In this document: positions 26,139 to 35,493 of the stretch, piece by piece
How positions within the stretch are numbered: position 1 is the stretch's first letter
Layout of the letters: every line of letters starts with the position of its first letter
Source of the DNA: Oscillatoriales cyanobacterium
GTDB taxonomy: Bacteria > Cyanobacteriota > Cyanobacteriia > Cyanobacteriales > Microcoleaceae
Direction: 5' to 3'
Length of the DNA: 64,000 nt
Assembly (NCBI GenBank): GCA_004292955.1
Contig: RDXX01000008.1
Span: forward strand, 1 to 64,000
Made by a program: the position numbers and the translations under genes
Notes under the pieces: generated by a model
Told to the model about the DNA's origin: nothing
Databases searched by the model: none
The model's input: only the letters and a program-made list of their open reading frames with translations

Positions 26139-28115
26139 ATGAATACCATATCACCTTACGGCTCTTGGAAATCTCCCATTACCTCAGATTTAATTGTTTC
26201 AGGAACTGTCGGACTCGGACAAATTGCCATTGACGGCGATGATATTTACTGGGTAGAAGGAAGACCATCGGAAGCAGGAAGAAGCGTCCTCGTGCGGCGG
26301 ACTCCCGACGGTAAAATAACTGACGTAACACCGCCTCCGTTCAACGTTCGCACTCGCGTCCACGAATACGGCGGCGCTGCTTTTGCAGTTTCTGATAGCG
26401 TGGTTTATTTCTCTCATTTTGCCGACCAAAGAATTTATTGTCAAACATTAAATTCTCCACCAGAACCCTTGACACCTGCTGCTAAATGTTGCTACGCAGA
26501 TGCGATCGTTGACAAACCAAGAAATCGCCTGATTTGTGTGCGCGAAGACAATGCAGGAAAAGGCGAATCTGTGAATACAATTGTTAGTATTAATCTAGAT
26601 AACGGCGAAGATATTCAAATTTTAACTCAGGGCAACGATTTTTATGCTTCCCCTCGTTTGAGTCCTGACGGTGTTCAACTTTCCTGGATTTGTTGGAACC
26701 ACCCAAATATGCCGTGGGATGGCACAGAATTGTGGGTGGCAGAAATTAATGCTGATGGTTCTTTAGGCGAAAAATATTTAGTTGCGGGCGGAGTTGATGA
26801 GTCTATTTTTCAGCCAGAATGGTCGCCCGATGGAGTTTTGTATTTTGTTTCCGATAAGTCGAACTGGTGGAATTTTTACAGAACCCCCCTCAATCCCCCC
26901 TTAGCAAGGGGGGAAGCAAAGATAGAAAAAAGCTTGCGCGAACAACCAGAAATTGAACCAGTCTGCGAAATGTCCGCTGAATTCGGCCTTCCCCAATGGG
27001 TTTTTGGAATGTCTACCTATGCCTTTGTCTCGGAAAGCAAAATTATTTGCACCTACACTCAGCAAGGTAAGTGGCATCTAGGAAGTCTCGATTTAGCGAC
27101 AAAGCAGTTGACAAATATTGAGACAGGTTACACTGATATTTCGTCGGTGAAAGCGCGGGGAGAAACTGTAGTTTTTCTGGCAGGTTCGCCGATCGCATCT
27201 ACTGCTATTGTACAGCTAAATTTAGCCACAAGTCAACGGAAAATTTTGCGAAAGTCGAGCGATTTAAACATCGATTCTGGTTATCTTTCTGTACCGGAAC
27301 CGCTGGAATTTCCAACCGAAAATGGTTTGACTGCTTTTGGCTTCTTCTATCCTCCGAAAAACCAAGACTTCGCTGCACCTGAATCTGAAAAACCGCCGTT
27401 AGTTGTCAAAAGCCACGGCGGCCCGACTGCTGCTACTTCTAGCAGCATGAATTTGAAAATTCAATATTGGACGAGTCGCGGTTTTGCGGTGCTTGATGTC
27501 AACTACGGTGGTAGCACTGGTTACGGCCGGGAATACAGAAGAAGGCTGCAAGATAGTTGGGGTATTGTTGATGTTGATGACTGCGCTAATGGTGCTAAAT
27601 ATTTAGCCGAACAGGGTTTGGTAGACGGCGAAAGAATGGCGATCGCCGGAGGCAGTGCAGGGGGCTACACAACTCTGTGCGCTCTGACTTTCCGCGATGT
27701 GTTTAAGGCCGGTGCGAGCTATTATGGAGTTAGCGATTTGGAGGCTTTGACAAATGATACTCACAAGTTTGAAGCGCGGTATCTGGATGGATTGATCGGG
27801 CCTTATCCTGCACGAAAAGATTTGTATGTAGCTCGATCGCCCATTCATGCAGCCGAAGGTTTATCTTGTCCCGTTATCTTCTTTCAAGGATTGGAAGATA
27901 AAGTCGTGCCGCCCAATCAAGCCGAAATGATGGTAGAGATATTGAAAGCTAAAGGTTTACCGGTTGCTTACGTTGCTTATGAAGGGGAACAGCACGGTTT
28001 TCGTCGCGCTGAAAATATTAAAAGAACTCTTGATGGGGAATTCTATTTCTATTCCCGCGTGTTTGGGTTTGAGTTAGCTGAACCGGTGGAACCAGTGCCG
28101 ATTTACAATCTTTAA
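26139..28115 (+). CDS. S9 family prolyl oligopeptidase-like peptidase
   Basis: The 658-residue enzyme has an N-terminal beta-propeller-like half and a C-terminal alpha/beta-hydrolase. The catalytic Ser lies in [13 protein letters not shown], the Asp in [14 protein letters not shown] and the His in [11 protein letters not shown]. The class S9C acylaminoacyl-peptidase-like enzymes are the nearest fit. A repeat of the CCCCCC/AAGGGGGG type is translated in frame at 26882-26916 ([12 protein letters not shown]), inside the propeller and apparently tolerated. No signal peptide, so cytoplasmic. Confidence 0.9.
   Translation: MNTISPYGSWKSPITSDLIVSGTVGLGQIAIDGDDIYWVEGRPSEAGRSVLVRRTPDGKITDVTPPPFNVRTRVHEYGGAAFAVSDSVVYFSHFADQRIYCQTLNSPPEPLTPAAKCCYADAIVDKPRNRLICVREDNAGKGESVNTIVSINLDNGEDIQILTQGNDFYASPRLSPDGVQLSWICWNHPNMPWDGTELWVAEINADGSLGEKYLVAGGVDESIFQPEWSPDGVLYFVSDKSNWWNFYRTPLNPPLARGEAKIEKSLREQPEIEPVCEMSAEFGLPQWVFGMSTYAFVSESKIICTYTQQGKWHLGSLDLATKQLTNIETGYTDISSVKARGETVVFLAGSPIASTAIVQLNLATSQRKILRKSSDLNIDSGYLSVPEPLEFPTENGLTAFGFFYPPKNQDFAAPESEKPPLVVKSHGGPTAATSSSMNLKIQYWTSRGFAVLDVNYGGSTGYGREYRRRLQDSWGIVDVDDCANGAKYLAEQGLVDGERMAIAGGSAGGYTTLCALTFRDVFKAGASYYGVSDLEALTNDTHKFEARYLDGLIGPYPARKDLYVARSPIHAAEGLSCPVIFFQGLEDKVVPPNQAEMMVEILKAKGLPVAYVAYEGEQHGFRRAENIKRTLDGEFYFYSRVFGFELAEPVEPVPIYNL
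26882..26916. repeat. In-frame CCCCCC/GGGGGG palindromic repeat in the S9 peptidase
   Basis: ACCCCCCTCAATCCCCCCTT followed by AGCAAGGGGGG adds about 12 residues without shifting the frame. It is the same repeat type as at 3478-3720. Confidence 0.8.
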
Positions 28116-28151
28116 CAAAAATTAACGTTGCAGTTGCTCTGTTTGCGATCG

Positions 28152-28277
28152 AACGCAACGGGAGCATCTCAGTTTTGCATTTACAGTGCTGCCCCGCTCA
28201 AAAAATGCTTCGTAGTACGGACTTCAGTCCGCTCTTTAAAAATGCTTCTTGCAAAACTGAGATGATCCCAACGCAAC
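28152..28277. mobile_element. MITE with 20-bp terminal inverted repeats and 8-bp target duplication
   Basis: The element is 28160-28269 (110 bp). Its left end GGGAGCATCTCAGTTTTGCA matches the complement of the right end in 19 of 20 positions. AACGCAAC occurs immediately outside both ends (28152-28159 and 28270-28277), an 8-bp target-site duplication. Inside is a GTAGTACGGACTTCAGTCC palindrome. It has no coding capacity. Confidence 0.88.
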
Positions 28278-28469
28278 TGTAAAATTGAATCATAATTCGC
28301 CAAGATTAAATGTGATTTCGTTCACAAATTCTGATGTTTATTATCACAAATTTTGCTGTTTATTATCACATCTTTTAAGGCAATATACCGAGAGAATAAA
28401 ATAGTCCGATCGATCTCTGTTACCGCAGAAAAGATCGATCGCGCGATGTCGAGTTGAGAGTCAATCTCT
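28278..28469. other. AT-rich upstream region with short direct repeats
   Basis: GTTTATTATCACA is repeated at 28332 and 28352 after TCACAAATTCTGAT, giving three ATTATCACA/TTCACAAAT-like blocks. It may hold the promoter and regulatory site of the following small gene. Confidence 0.4.
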
Positions 28470-28688
28470 ATGCAAACCCCTGTCAACCTGATTCCATCTG
28501 CTTTGGGCGAGTTGTTTGCCGAAGTGAATCATAGAGGCTACATTACTATAGCCGATCGCTACGGTTTGCTGGCGGCTATTTTTGACGAGACTTTGACTGA
28601 GGATGACAAACGCTCTATCGATCGCCTCCTGCGCTCTGTCTGCCGGGGCAGGATAAAATTAGTTGATGAACTTTCTGCGATCCGATAA
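28470..28688 (+). CDS. Small conserved cyanobacterial-type protein (72 aa)
   Basis: The protein MQTPVNLIPSALGELFAEVN... contains a compact helical pattern GYITIADRYGLLAAIFDETLTEDDKRSIDRLLRSVCRGRIKLVDEL in outline. Similar short proteins are widespread in cyanobacteria as I recall, without assigned function. Upstream AT-rich repeats suggest a regulated promoter. No partner gene is adjacent on this strand. Confidence 0.7.
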   Translation: MQTPVNLIPSALGELFAEVNHRGYITIADRYGLLAAIFDETLTEDDKRSIDRLLRSVCRGRIKLVDELSAIR

Positions 28689-28817
28689 GCATTCAACAAC
28701 CCTTAATAACACTCATCAATCTAGCGTTTTTGAAGCAAGAGAAGCACCAACCGCGCAGGGATCTTAACTCGCTCGCGCTATAAAATCTCACCTCAGAGGC
28801 TTCCATTTCCCACAAGT

Positions 28818-29609
28818 TTAACGTGCAGGCATAGCTGTAGCCAACTGCAAGTTGCTCAAACTTTCTTCGGGCCCCAAATCCATCGGATAGCTGAGTGCGG
28901 CAGGAATCCCCAACACGCAGCAGGGAAAATTCTTGCCGAGTTGCCTAACCAGCGGGTGGTTGCGAGAATTGCAGCCTAAAAATAGTAAATTTGCCGATTC
29001 TAATTCTACCACATTTCTCAATTCTGTCGCAACTTTACCGATGCGTAAATGAGCTTTGAATAAACCGCGCCATTCCTCAGCCAAACAGCGGGCTTGCCAC
29101 AGCAACTTATCTGCTACCTCGTACTCATTATTTTGACAGAAAATTGCTCGAAAATAAGGCGGATCGATCCAGGTCGCTCGCTGGGATACCGATTGGATTT
29201 CGGCTGTAGGTAATGCGATCGCAGGCGCTGCACAGTAAAGAGCCGATTTTTCCTCTAAATCCGACAGTTGGGGCTTCGTAGCCCAGGCATTTTCCACACC
29301 CAAACTACAAGTATTTTCATCGTAAATGTTGGGAGTTTCGTCGAGTACGTAGACGACTTGCACCGTGACTTCTTGAGTTGTTACTAAACGAGTTTGATGA
29401 GCAATCCAAAGGGTAATATCGAGAGCTGTTTGACTTTGAGGAGAACTGTTGTAACCCACAATAAAATTGATAGATTTTGTCGGTTTTGTCGGTTTTGACT
29501 TTTTCTTAGAAACAGGGACTTTTGACTCCGGCAGCAACACCATTTCTTCCGCTAAGTTTTGGCATCCTAATGCACTTTCAAAACGCGCTAAAATTGTTTT
29601 GAGATTCAC
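28818..29609 (-). CDS. Universal stress protein (UspA-like) family
   Basis: The 263-residue protein has a USP-type opening strand after a basic linker (INFIVGYNSSPQSQTALDITLWIAHQ) and a C-terminal nucleotide-loop-like segment (LLFLGCNSRNHPLVRQLGKNFPCCVLGIP). It is the last gene of the ABC transporter operon, 55 bp after the ATPase gene. USPs in other bacteria bind ATP or cyclic di-AMP; in this operon, led by a candidate c-di-AMP riboswitch, a sensing role is plausible but inferred. Confidence 0.7.
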   Translation of the reverse strand: MNLKTILARFESALGCQNLAEEMVLLPESKVPVSKKKSKPTKPTKSINFIVGYNSSPQSQTALDITLWIAHQTRLVTTQEVTVQVVYVLDETPNIYDENTCSLGVENAWATKPQLSDLEEKSALYCAAPAIALPTAEIQSVSQRATWIDPPYFRAIFCQNNEYEVADKLLWQARCLAEEWRGLFKAHLRIGKVATELRNVVELESANLLFLGCNSRNHPLVRQLGKNFPCCVLGIPAALSYPMDLGPEESLSNLQLATAMPAR

Positions 29610-29664
29610 AGGCTAGACCTCTCTTAAGTGAATTTTTTTGTCGGTTCTTCTAGTCGCCCTTGGG

Positions 29665-30507
29665 TTATTCGTCTTGAGTAAAGTAGCGATCGAGAAAATT
29701 CAAAGCGTAGTTTCGCAGTTCGTAATATTCCTGAGATTCCCGCAACTCCTGGCGATCGCGCGGATGCGAAAACGGCACTGCCAAAATCTCGCCGATTGTC
29801 GCCGCCGGGCCGTTTGTCATCAACACAATGCGATCGGACATATAGATAGCCTCGTCCACGTCGTGGGTAATCATCATTGCAGCTTGTCTGTGATTTTCCC
29901 AGATATCGAGCACCTGTTTTTGCAACTTGCCACGAGTCAGAGCATCCAGCGCTCCAAATGGTTCGTCCATTAATAACATCTTCGGCCGAAGTGCCAAAGC
30001 TCGCGCAATCCCAACCCGTTGCTTCATGCCCCCTGAAATTTGATCGGGATATTTATCTGCTGCTGCTGTTAAGTTTACCATTGCTAGGTGTTCATTGACA
30101 AGGCTAATCTTCTCAGCGCGGTTGAGATTTTGCAAAACTTCATCAACTGCTAGGCGAATGTTTTCCCGCACCGTCAACCAAGGCAGCAATCCGTAGTGCT
30201 GGAATACCATCATGCGATCGGCTCCAGGTTTGCGAATTTCCTTGCCTTCTAGTGTCACAATTCCGCCGCTTTGTTTTTCCAAACCTGCTACTATTTTCAG
30301 CAGCGTCGATTTGCCACAACCCGAGTGACCGATTACTGAAATAAATTCGTCAGATCCAATACTTAAGTTGATATTTTCCAAAACGCTAAATTCGCTGCCA
30401 TCAGCATTTTTATACGACTTGAACAAATTGTTTATTTCCAGAAAATTAGCAGATTTGCTGTTAACTTTGTCGTTGGTGGGGGTAGATGTAGAAGTAAATT
30501 GAGTCAC
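29665..30507 (-). CDS. ABC transporter ATP-binding protein (NrtD/SsuB type)
   Basis: The 280-residue ATPase carries Walker A GHSGCGKSTLLKIVAGLE, Q-loop VFQHYGLLPW, signature SGGMKQRVGIARALA, Walker B MLLMDEPFGALD and the H-loop (MITHDVDEA). The family matches nitrate/taurine/bicarbonate importers. It is the third gene of the operon permease-binding protein-ATPase-USP. A separate NrtC-type fused ATPase is absent here. Confidence 0.92.
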   Translation of the reverse strand: MTQFTSTSTPTNDKVNSKSANFLEINNLFKSYKNADGSEFSVLENINLSIGSDEFISVIGHSGCGKSTLLKIVAGLEKQSGGIVTLEGKEIRKPGADRMMVFQHYGLLPWLTVRENIRLAVDEVLQNLNRAEKISLVNEHLAMVNLTAAADKYPDQISGGMKQRVGIARALALRPKMLLMDEPFGALDALTRGKLQKQVLDIWENHRQAAMMITHDVDEAIYMSDRIVLMTNGPAATIGEILAVPFSHPRDRQELRESQEYYELRNYALNFLDRYFTQDE

Positions 30508-30742
30508 GGTATTCTCCTAACAAGTAGTAAAGTAATTTAATTTAACTGCCACTGCCTAAAGCCTCAAATTTAGCAGTCGGTTTCAACTGAGCTCTTGCAT
30601 CAATGTCAATTGGGGCTTTTTCGTGGGGTGGGGCGGGTTTATTTAACCTGTCTGCTACCTTTTAGGCTGTTGGCTTTCCCCGCCCATACAGGTTGTTGAA
30701 AATGGTGCAAGATGTCATAGGAACAGCGAAAGCAGTCAAATA

Positions 30743-32170
30743 TTAAGACTGAAAAAAAGATTGAGGGCGATTGGCTCGAATTTCAAAACTATTCAAATAA
30801 CCCACCGGATCGCTGGGGTCAAATGATTTTTTGTCAATGAAAACTTCCGCAGGTTCGACTTTGTAATCCTCCTGGGGACAATCGATCGCCATTTCGGCAA
30901 CAATCTTGCGGTAAAGGTCGGTTCTCCAAGCTTGTTTAGCTAATTCATCAGCATTTTTAGGCACCTCCTTAATGTGTCCCCAGCGGGCCGCTTGAGTCAT
31001 CAACCAAATACTGTGAGATTGCCACAAAAATGTTGAATGATTTCCCGGTATTTGGGGCAAGTTCTTAGGAATGTCATAGAAAATTGTGGTATCTTCAGAT
31101 ATTATAGTGCGGTCTTTTTCATCAAACCCACCATAGTTGTATTCCCCAACTATTCCCGGTCGCGTAAATTTGTCGATCGCCCCGTTTTTAGGTTTAGCCC
31201 CCGTAAAAGATCGATCGGTCAACAATGCTGCTATTTGACTGCGATTTTCCGGTTTGCTGCAAAACTGACAAGCTTCCACCATTGCCTTCACCAGCGAGTA
31301 ATAAGTCTTCGGGTTTTCGTCAATGAATGATTGCATTACTCCCAAAACGCGATCGGGATGTCCCTGCCAAACTTCCTTACCTTGCGCGAAGGTAAACCCC
31401 ACGCCCAAATTACCTTTAATTGCCCGCGTATTCCAAGGTTCTGCCACCATGTAAGCCTGCATCGCCCCGATTCTCATATTCGTTACCATTTGAGGCGGCG
31501 GCACAATAATTATCCTAAATTCTTTGAACGGATCGATACCGGCAGCGGCAGATATATAACGCACAAAGTATTCGTAAATAGCAGAACTTAGTACAACTGC
31601 CCAGACTTTATTTTCTACTGGTTGACTCTCAAAAAAACCTCGAAATTGCTTGCCAAATTCTTCTAAATTGCCGTTGTATTCGTGCCACGGGCGCAAACCA
31701 AAATCCCACATTGCTTTGCTCATCGTCATCGCGTTGCCGTGGCGGTGAATTGTCATTGCCGCGCACATGGGTGCGTGACGCGCTCCTTCAGCGCCAATGC
31801 GGGCGTTTGTGACGGCGCCGGATACGACTGGGGAGGCGTCGAGGCGGCCGAAAATCAGGCCGTCGCGGGAGGTTGCCCAGCTTGCTTCGCGGTTGAGTTT
31901 GACGTTTAAGCCGTATTTGCGGAAAAATCCTTTCTTCCAGGCGATCGCAAATGGTGCACAATCGTTAACGGGTACGTACCCTATGGTTAAATTTGGTTTT
32001 TCTAAGGTTTGGGAATTGACGATCGGCTTTACCGCTTCGGCTTCTTCTGTGAGTCCTTTTGCCGATCGATCGGCGTTAATCCCACAACCAGATAAAGCCA
32101 TTCCCGCCGCCGCACCCATTCCTTGCAAAAACTCCCGCCGATTCCATTCATTGGAAAAGTTATCACTCAT
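30743..32170 (-). CDS. ABC transporter substrate-binding protein, NrtA/CmpA family
   Basis: The 475-residue protein starts with a twin-arginine signal NRREFLQGMGAAAGMALSGCG whose Cys forms a lipobox, so it is a membrane-anchored periplasmic lipoprotein. The NrtA/CmpA fold is indicated by LTIGYVPVNDCAPFAIAWKKGFF and the C-terminal NADELAKQAWRTDLY. NrtA binds nitrate/nitrite and CmpA bicarbonate; other family members bind guanidine or other small ions. The binding residues cannot be mapped confidently from sequence alone, so the substrate is left open. Confidence 0.85.
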   Translation of the reverse strand: MSDNFSNEWNRREFLQGMGAAAGMALSGCGINADRSAKGLTEEAEAVKPIVNSQTLEKPNLTIGYVPVNDCAPFAIAWKKGFFRKYGLNVKLNREASWATSRDGLIFGRLDASPVVSGAVTNARIGAEGARHAPMCAAMTIHRHGNAMTMSKAMWDFGLRPWHEYNGNLEEFGKQFRGFFESQPVENKVWAVVLSSAIYEYFVRYISAAAGIDPFKEFRIIIVPPPQMVTNMRIGAMQAYMVAEPWNTRAIKGNLGVGFTFAQGKEVWQGHPDRVLGVMQSFIDENPKTYYSLVKAMVEACQFCSKPENRSQIAALLTDRSFTGAKPKNGAIDKFTRPGIVGEYNYGGFDEKDRTIISEDTTIFYDIPKNLPQIPGNHSTFLWQSHSIWLMTQAARWGHIKEVPKNADELAKQAWRTDLYRKIVAEMAIDCPQEDYKVEPAEVFIDKKSFDPSDPVGYLNSFEIRANRPQSFFQS

Positions 32171-32173
32171 ACC

Positions 32174-32250
32174 ATTTTAGATTTTAGATTTTAGATTTTA
32201 GATTTTAGAATTGAAGAATTGAAGAATTGAAGAATTGAAGAATTGAAGAA
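32174..32250. repeat. ATTTTAG and AATTGAAG tandem repeats
   Basis: Five ATTTTAG units (32174-32208) are followed by five AATTGAAG units (32209-32248). They lie in the gap between binding-protein and permease genes. The remainder of this 256-bp gap has CTGACTAATGA-type heptamers. Confidence 0.85.
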
Positions 32251-32426
32251 TTGGCAATTACTGATGAGTTAAGGGTTTGGCTCTAGCAAATCAATTGCAT
32301 TTTATTTGGAGTTCACTATGATATAATTCTCCATCGTTAATCGCTAACTATCCGCCATCTCAAACCTGAGTTTTTAGCTAATGACTAATGACTGCTGACT
32401 AATGACTACTGACTAATGACTAATAA

Positions 32427-33275
32427 CTAATGACTCTCGATCGATCGATGCGTTACCATTTCTTGAACTTTGCCAACAGCCCAATCGAGCAGCAAACCAG
32501 TTATGCCAATTACAAACACCGCTAAAAATACCGAACTTAGATTCAAACGGCTCCACTCATCCCACACAAAAAAGCCAATTCCTACACCACCAGTCAGCAT
32601 TTCCACCGCCACAATCACCAGCCAAGCAATCCCCAAACTAATCCGCAAACCAGTAAAAATGTAAGGCAAACTCGCCGGCAAAATTATCTTAGTAATCCGC
32701 CTCCAGCGCGGCATCTCCAACACTCGCGCCACATCCAGATAATCCTTGGAAACGCTAGAGACTCCCAAAGCTGTATTGATCATTGTCGGCCACAAAGACG
32801 TAATAAATATCACAAAAATTGCCGACGGATCTGCTAAATTAAAGATTGATAGAGCGATCGGCAGCCAAGCCAGCGGCGACACCGGTTTGAAGATTTGAAT
32901 CAGCGGATTGAGCGCCATCATCGCCGGTTTCGACATCCCGATCAGAAATCCCACGGGAATCGCCACAACGGCACCCAGCAAAAATCCTAGCAACACCCGC
33001 CGCAAACTCGCCAGCAGCAGCCAGCCAATGCCTAAATCTCCCGGCCCGCGCTGGTAAAATGGATGCAATATGTAATCTAAATTAGCGATTAACGCTTGAT
33101 ACGGAGTGGGAATTAAATCGCTTTTGAAGCTGGCAACAATCCACCACAGGCCAAGAATTCCCAAAAAACCAACCGCCGGCAACAATACATTATCTCGGAT
33201 GATGACGGGTTTTGTTCGTTTCCAGGCAGCTTGTCCGGCAATTGCGATCGCAGATAAATTAAGTTGAATTGACAT
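32427..33275 (-). CDS. ABC transporter permease, NrtB/CmpB type
   Basis: The 282-residue protein has six hydrophobic segments and the EAA-type cytoplasmic loop YLDVARVLEMPRWRRITKIILPASLPYIFTGL in outline. It is the first gene of the operon. ATG 33275 is preceded by GAGGAG, about 7 nt upstream, so the start is clear. The c-di-AMP riboswitch candidate lies 100-300 nt upstream. Confidence 0.9.
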   Translation of the reverse strand: MSIQLNLSAIAIAGQAAWKRTKPVIIRDNVLLPAVGFLGILGLWWIVASFKSDLIPTPYQALIANLDYILHPFYQRGPGDLGIGWLLLASLRRVLLGFLLGAVVAIPVGFLIGMSKPAMMALNPLIQIFKPVSPLAWLPIALSIFNLADPSAIFVIFITSLWPTMINTALGVSSVSKDYLDVARVLEMPRWRRITKIILPASLPYIFTGLRISLGIAWLVIVAVEMLTGGVGIGFFVWDEWSRLNLSSVFLAVFVIGITGLLLDWAVGKVQEMVTHRSIESH

Positions 33276-33377
33276 TTAAATCTCCTCAGAGTCAGGGGCG
33301 GTACAAGAAATCTTGAACAATACCAACCGGAGACACTGACGAAGCCAAACTATCTATTGAAGACAAGTTGACTCTTC

Positions 33378-33580
33378 AGTCTCTTCTCAATGCCTGCGAA
33401 GTTAGCTGACGGGCTAGGACTGAGAGATGTCCTTCTCTAAAGATTTCAAACTCAAAATTACACTCAAATTTGGCAATTTTTAACTTTGGTTTTTAATTCT
33501 GTAGGGATTCGCCCCGAAAATTGGTTCCTCCGCTCCAGCCACAGGCTTTGTTTAAGGGCGCAGTGCTGGATTAGGCTTGA
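33378..33580 (-). promoter_or_regulatory. Candidate c-di-AMP riboswitch (ydaO/yuaA)
   Basis: On the minus strand, the leader of the permease gene has the core elements of the ydaO/yuaA class. These are AATCCAGCACTGCGCC near 33573-33558, GCGGAGGAACCA near 33533, GGGGCGAATCCC near 33511, and CCGTCAGCTAACTTCGCAGG near 33412, followed by ATTGAGAAGAGAC. In this family the matching consensus is GGGGGAACC, GGGGUGAAUCCC and CCGACAGCUAACCUCGUAGGC. The aptamer ends about 100 nt before the permease start. No clear terminator hairpin with a U-run is visible, so gene control could be at translation or by another mechanism. Confidence 0.82.
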
Positions 33581-33639
33581 CTTTTAAGCCAATTTAAATT
33601 AACCTAGCACGACCTTCTCATCCTGTCAATACGTCTTTA

Positions 33640-33874
33640 GGAGTAGGTAGGGGCGATGATCGGCGAAGCCCAAAAGTTGAGAAACAGAACTAATACAATT
33701 TGAGATTTTCCATTTTTCGATTTGAGATTAGGCAATGACTGATGACTTAAGGGTTTGGATCGCTGGCCTACAGTTGCTTTTTTTGAAGGGGTATAATAAA
33801 TGCTGACTAATGACCAATGACTAATGACCAATGACCAATGACTAATGACCAATGACTAATGACTAATGACTTCT
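33640..33874. repeat. Intergenic ACTAATGACC-type heptamer array
   Basis: From about 33799 to 33869 the sequence is built of CTAATGA and CCAATGA heptamers, adjoining the stop of the permease-like gene on the minus strand. The stretch from 33640 to 33798 contains a copy of the GGCCTACAGTTGC element seen near 16470. Confidence 0.7.
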
Positions 33875-35212
33875 TCAAATCAGAAACCGGATAGTTACAT
33901 AAACAGCCGCAGCCACCAATTGCAAAGCCATCACAGGAAGCCCGTAACGCAGAAAAGTTTGAAAAGAAATCCGGCGCCCGTGCAGCTCAGAAATTCCCGC
34001 AGCCACAATATTAGAAGAAGCTCCTACCAAAGTGCCATTTCCTCCTAAAGTTGCCCCGTACATCATCGCATAAAACAGTGGCAGCACAGCAGGTGGAAAC
34101 TGCCCTGCAAAATCGGGTGCCAGCACCTCCGTCGGTGCGAGTCCGACATTCACAACATACTGTTTTAACAGTGGCACCATCGCCACAACAAGCGGAATAT
34201 TTGGCACCACGCTCGACATCAAACCCACGAAAAATAACAGCGTTAAAGAACCAAGAAAAATATTTTTACCTAAAATAGCTGCTAAAATTCCCGACATCCC
34301 AGCGATGACTCCGGTTTTTTCCAAACCGCCAATTAGCACAAATATCGACATGAAAAATAGCAGCGTACTCCAATCTAAATCCCGTAAAATATTGTTCAAA
34401 GAATCTATTTTGGAATGGTGAGCCAAGAGCATTGCCAAAGCCGCCCCCAACAAAGCCACGGCTGCTGGTGAAATTGGCACGGGCAGCGACTCTCCCACTA
34501 CAAAAAATGTCAGCACGAAAGCTATAATTAAACCGCCCACCGCTAACACTCGCGGATGATTGATTTTTGGGTGTGGCAAATGTTCCAAATCATCCAATTC
34601 TTTGTGCCAGATTTCGGGGAACATCCACGGCAGAATAACTAAGATGACTGCTACGGCGATCGCCCCACCTAAACTTAACTTTAACAGGTAATCTGTAAAG
34701 CTCATGTTAATCGCATCGCCGACTATGAATGTCGCCGGATCTCCCACGATTGTCAGCAGTCCCGAACTGTTAGCCACAAATACCATTAAAATCAGCAGCG
34801 GCACAAAATCTACACCGACTTCTTCTGCCATTGGCGGTATTAACGGTGCTAGCAGCATGACAGTCGTGGCGTTGGGTAAAACTGCACAAATTGGCGTAGT
34901 AATTCCGACAATACCAAGCAAGAGATTTTTGCCTTTGCCTTTCGCCAACAGCACCATTTGAGTTGCCAAGTAGTCGAATATCTTGGTAGGCTCAAAGGCT
35001 CTCACCATGACCATGACTCCAAAAAACAAGCCCAGCGTTCCGTGACTGCGACTAATATATTCGATCGCATCCTTTAACGTCATTACGTGGGTGAAAACCA
35101 GAATCAGCGCTCCCAGAAATGCCGCAATTGTGAGGTGTATCCATTCTGTAATTATTAAGAAAACTACACCGATAAATGTGGCCGCAGCGATCGCAGCTTG
35201 CACGTTTTCCAT
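33875..35212 (-). CDS. SLC13/ArsB-NhaD-type permease
   Basis: The 445-residue membrane protein has about eleven hydrophobic segments and the ion-transporter fold signatures GLFFGVMVMVRAFEPTKIFDYLA, VLPNATTVMLLAPLI and ANSSGLLTIVGDPATFIVG, with a second repeated half. The family includes Na+/H+ antiporters, arsenite exporters and anion symporters. The substrate is not settled. Its 3' end overlaps a CTAATGACC repeat. Confidence 0.85.
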   Translation of the reverse strand: MENVQAAIAAATFIGVVFLIITEWIHLTIAAFLGALILVFTHVMTLKDAIEYISRSHGTLGLFFGVMVMVRAFEPTKIFDYLATQMVLLAKGKGKNLLLGIVGITTPICAVLPNATTVMLLAPLIPPMAEEVGVDFVPLLILMVFVANSSGLLTIVGDPATFIVGDAINMSFTDYLLKLSLGGAIAVAVILVILPWMFPEIWHKELDDLEHLPHPKINHPRVLAVGGLIIAFVLTFFVVGESLPVPISPAAVALLGAALAMLLAHHSKIDSLNNILRDLDWSTLLFFMSIFVLIGGLEKTGVIAGMSGILAAILGKNIFLGSLTLLFFVGLMSSVVPNIPLVVAMVPLLKQYVVNVGLAPTEVLAPDFAGQFPPAVLPLFYAMMYGATLGGNGTLVGASSNIVAAGISELHGRRISFQTFLRYGLPVMALQLVAAAVYVTIRFLI

Positions 35213-35399
35213 TTAGTCCCCTGACAAAATTAAAAATTAAAAATTCAAACCTCTCGGATTGAGGGATTATACTACTTTATGGCTATTAGGTCAATAAGTT
35301 TAAGTGCTCCTTTTGGCAGCACCAAGCTGGAATGTATTCATAGTGAGAGTTGCAGCACAGGGAAAAATTAGAGCGAAACTACTTCTTTTGGCAGGCTCG

Positions 35400-35485
35400 C
35401 GTGGGGGTGAAGTTTGGTATGGCGATCGGGCGATCGCTCAACTACAATGAAACATGGGGAATATCTGCCAAACTTCGCCCCCACG
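35400..35485. repeat. Palindrome upstream of the sensor kinase
   Basis: Arms CGTGGGGGTGAAGTTTGG (35400-35417) and CCAAACTTCGCCCCCACG (35468-35485) bracket a GCGATCGGGCGATCGC cluster. It ends 8 bp before the proposed kinase start, which suggests the coding region does not include it and that it may be part of the promoter/leader. Confidence 0.8.
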
Positions 35486-35493
35486 CAGACATT

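Noticed and set aside
25925-26149. Minus-strand ORF with NWELGIG repeats
   Set aside because: It is only the translation of the AATTCCC array; the same appears at 17850-18439. No independent coding evidence.
33378-33580. Guanidine-I (ykkC) riboswitch
   Set aside because: NrtA-type transporters are often linked to that class, but the conserved ykkC blocks are not seen, whereas the ydaO/yuaA core is.
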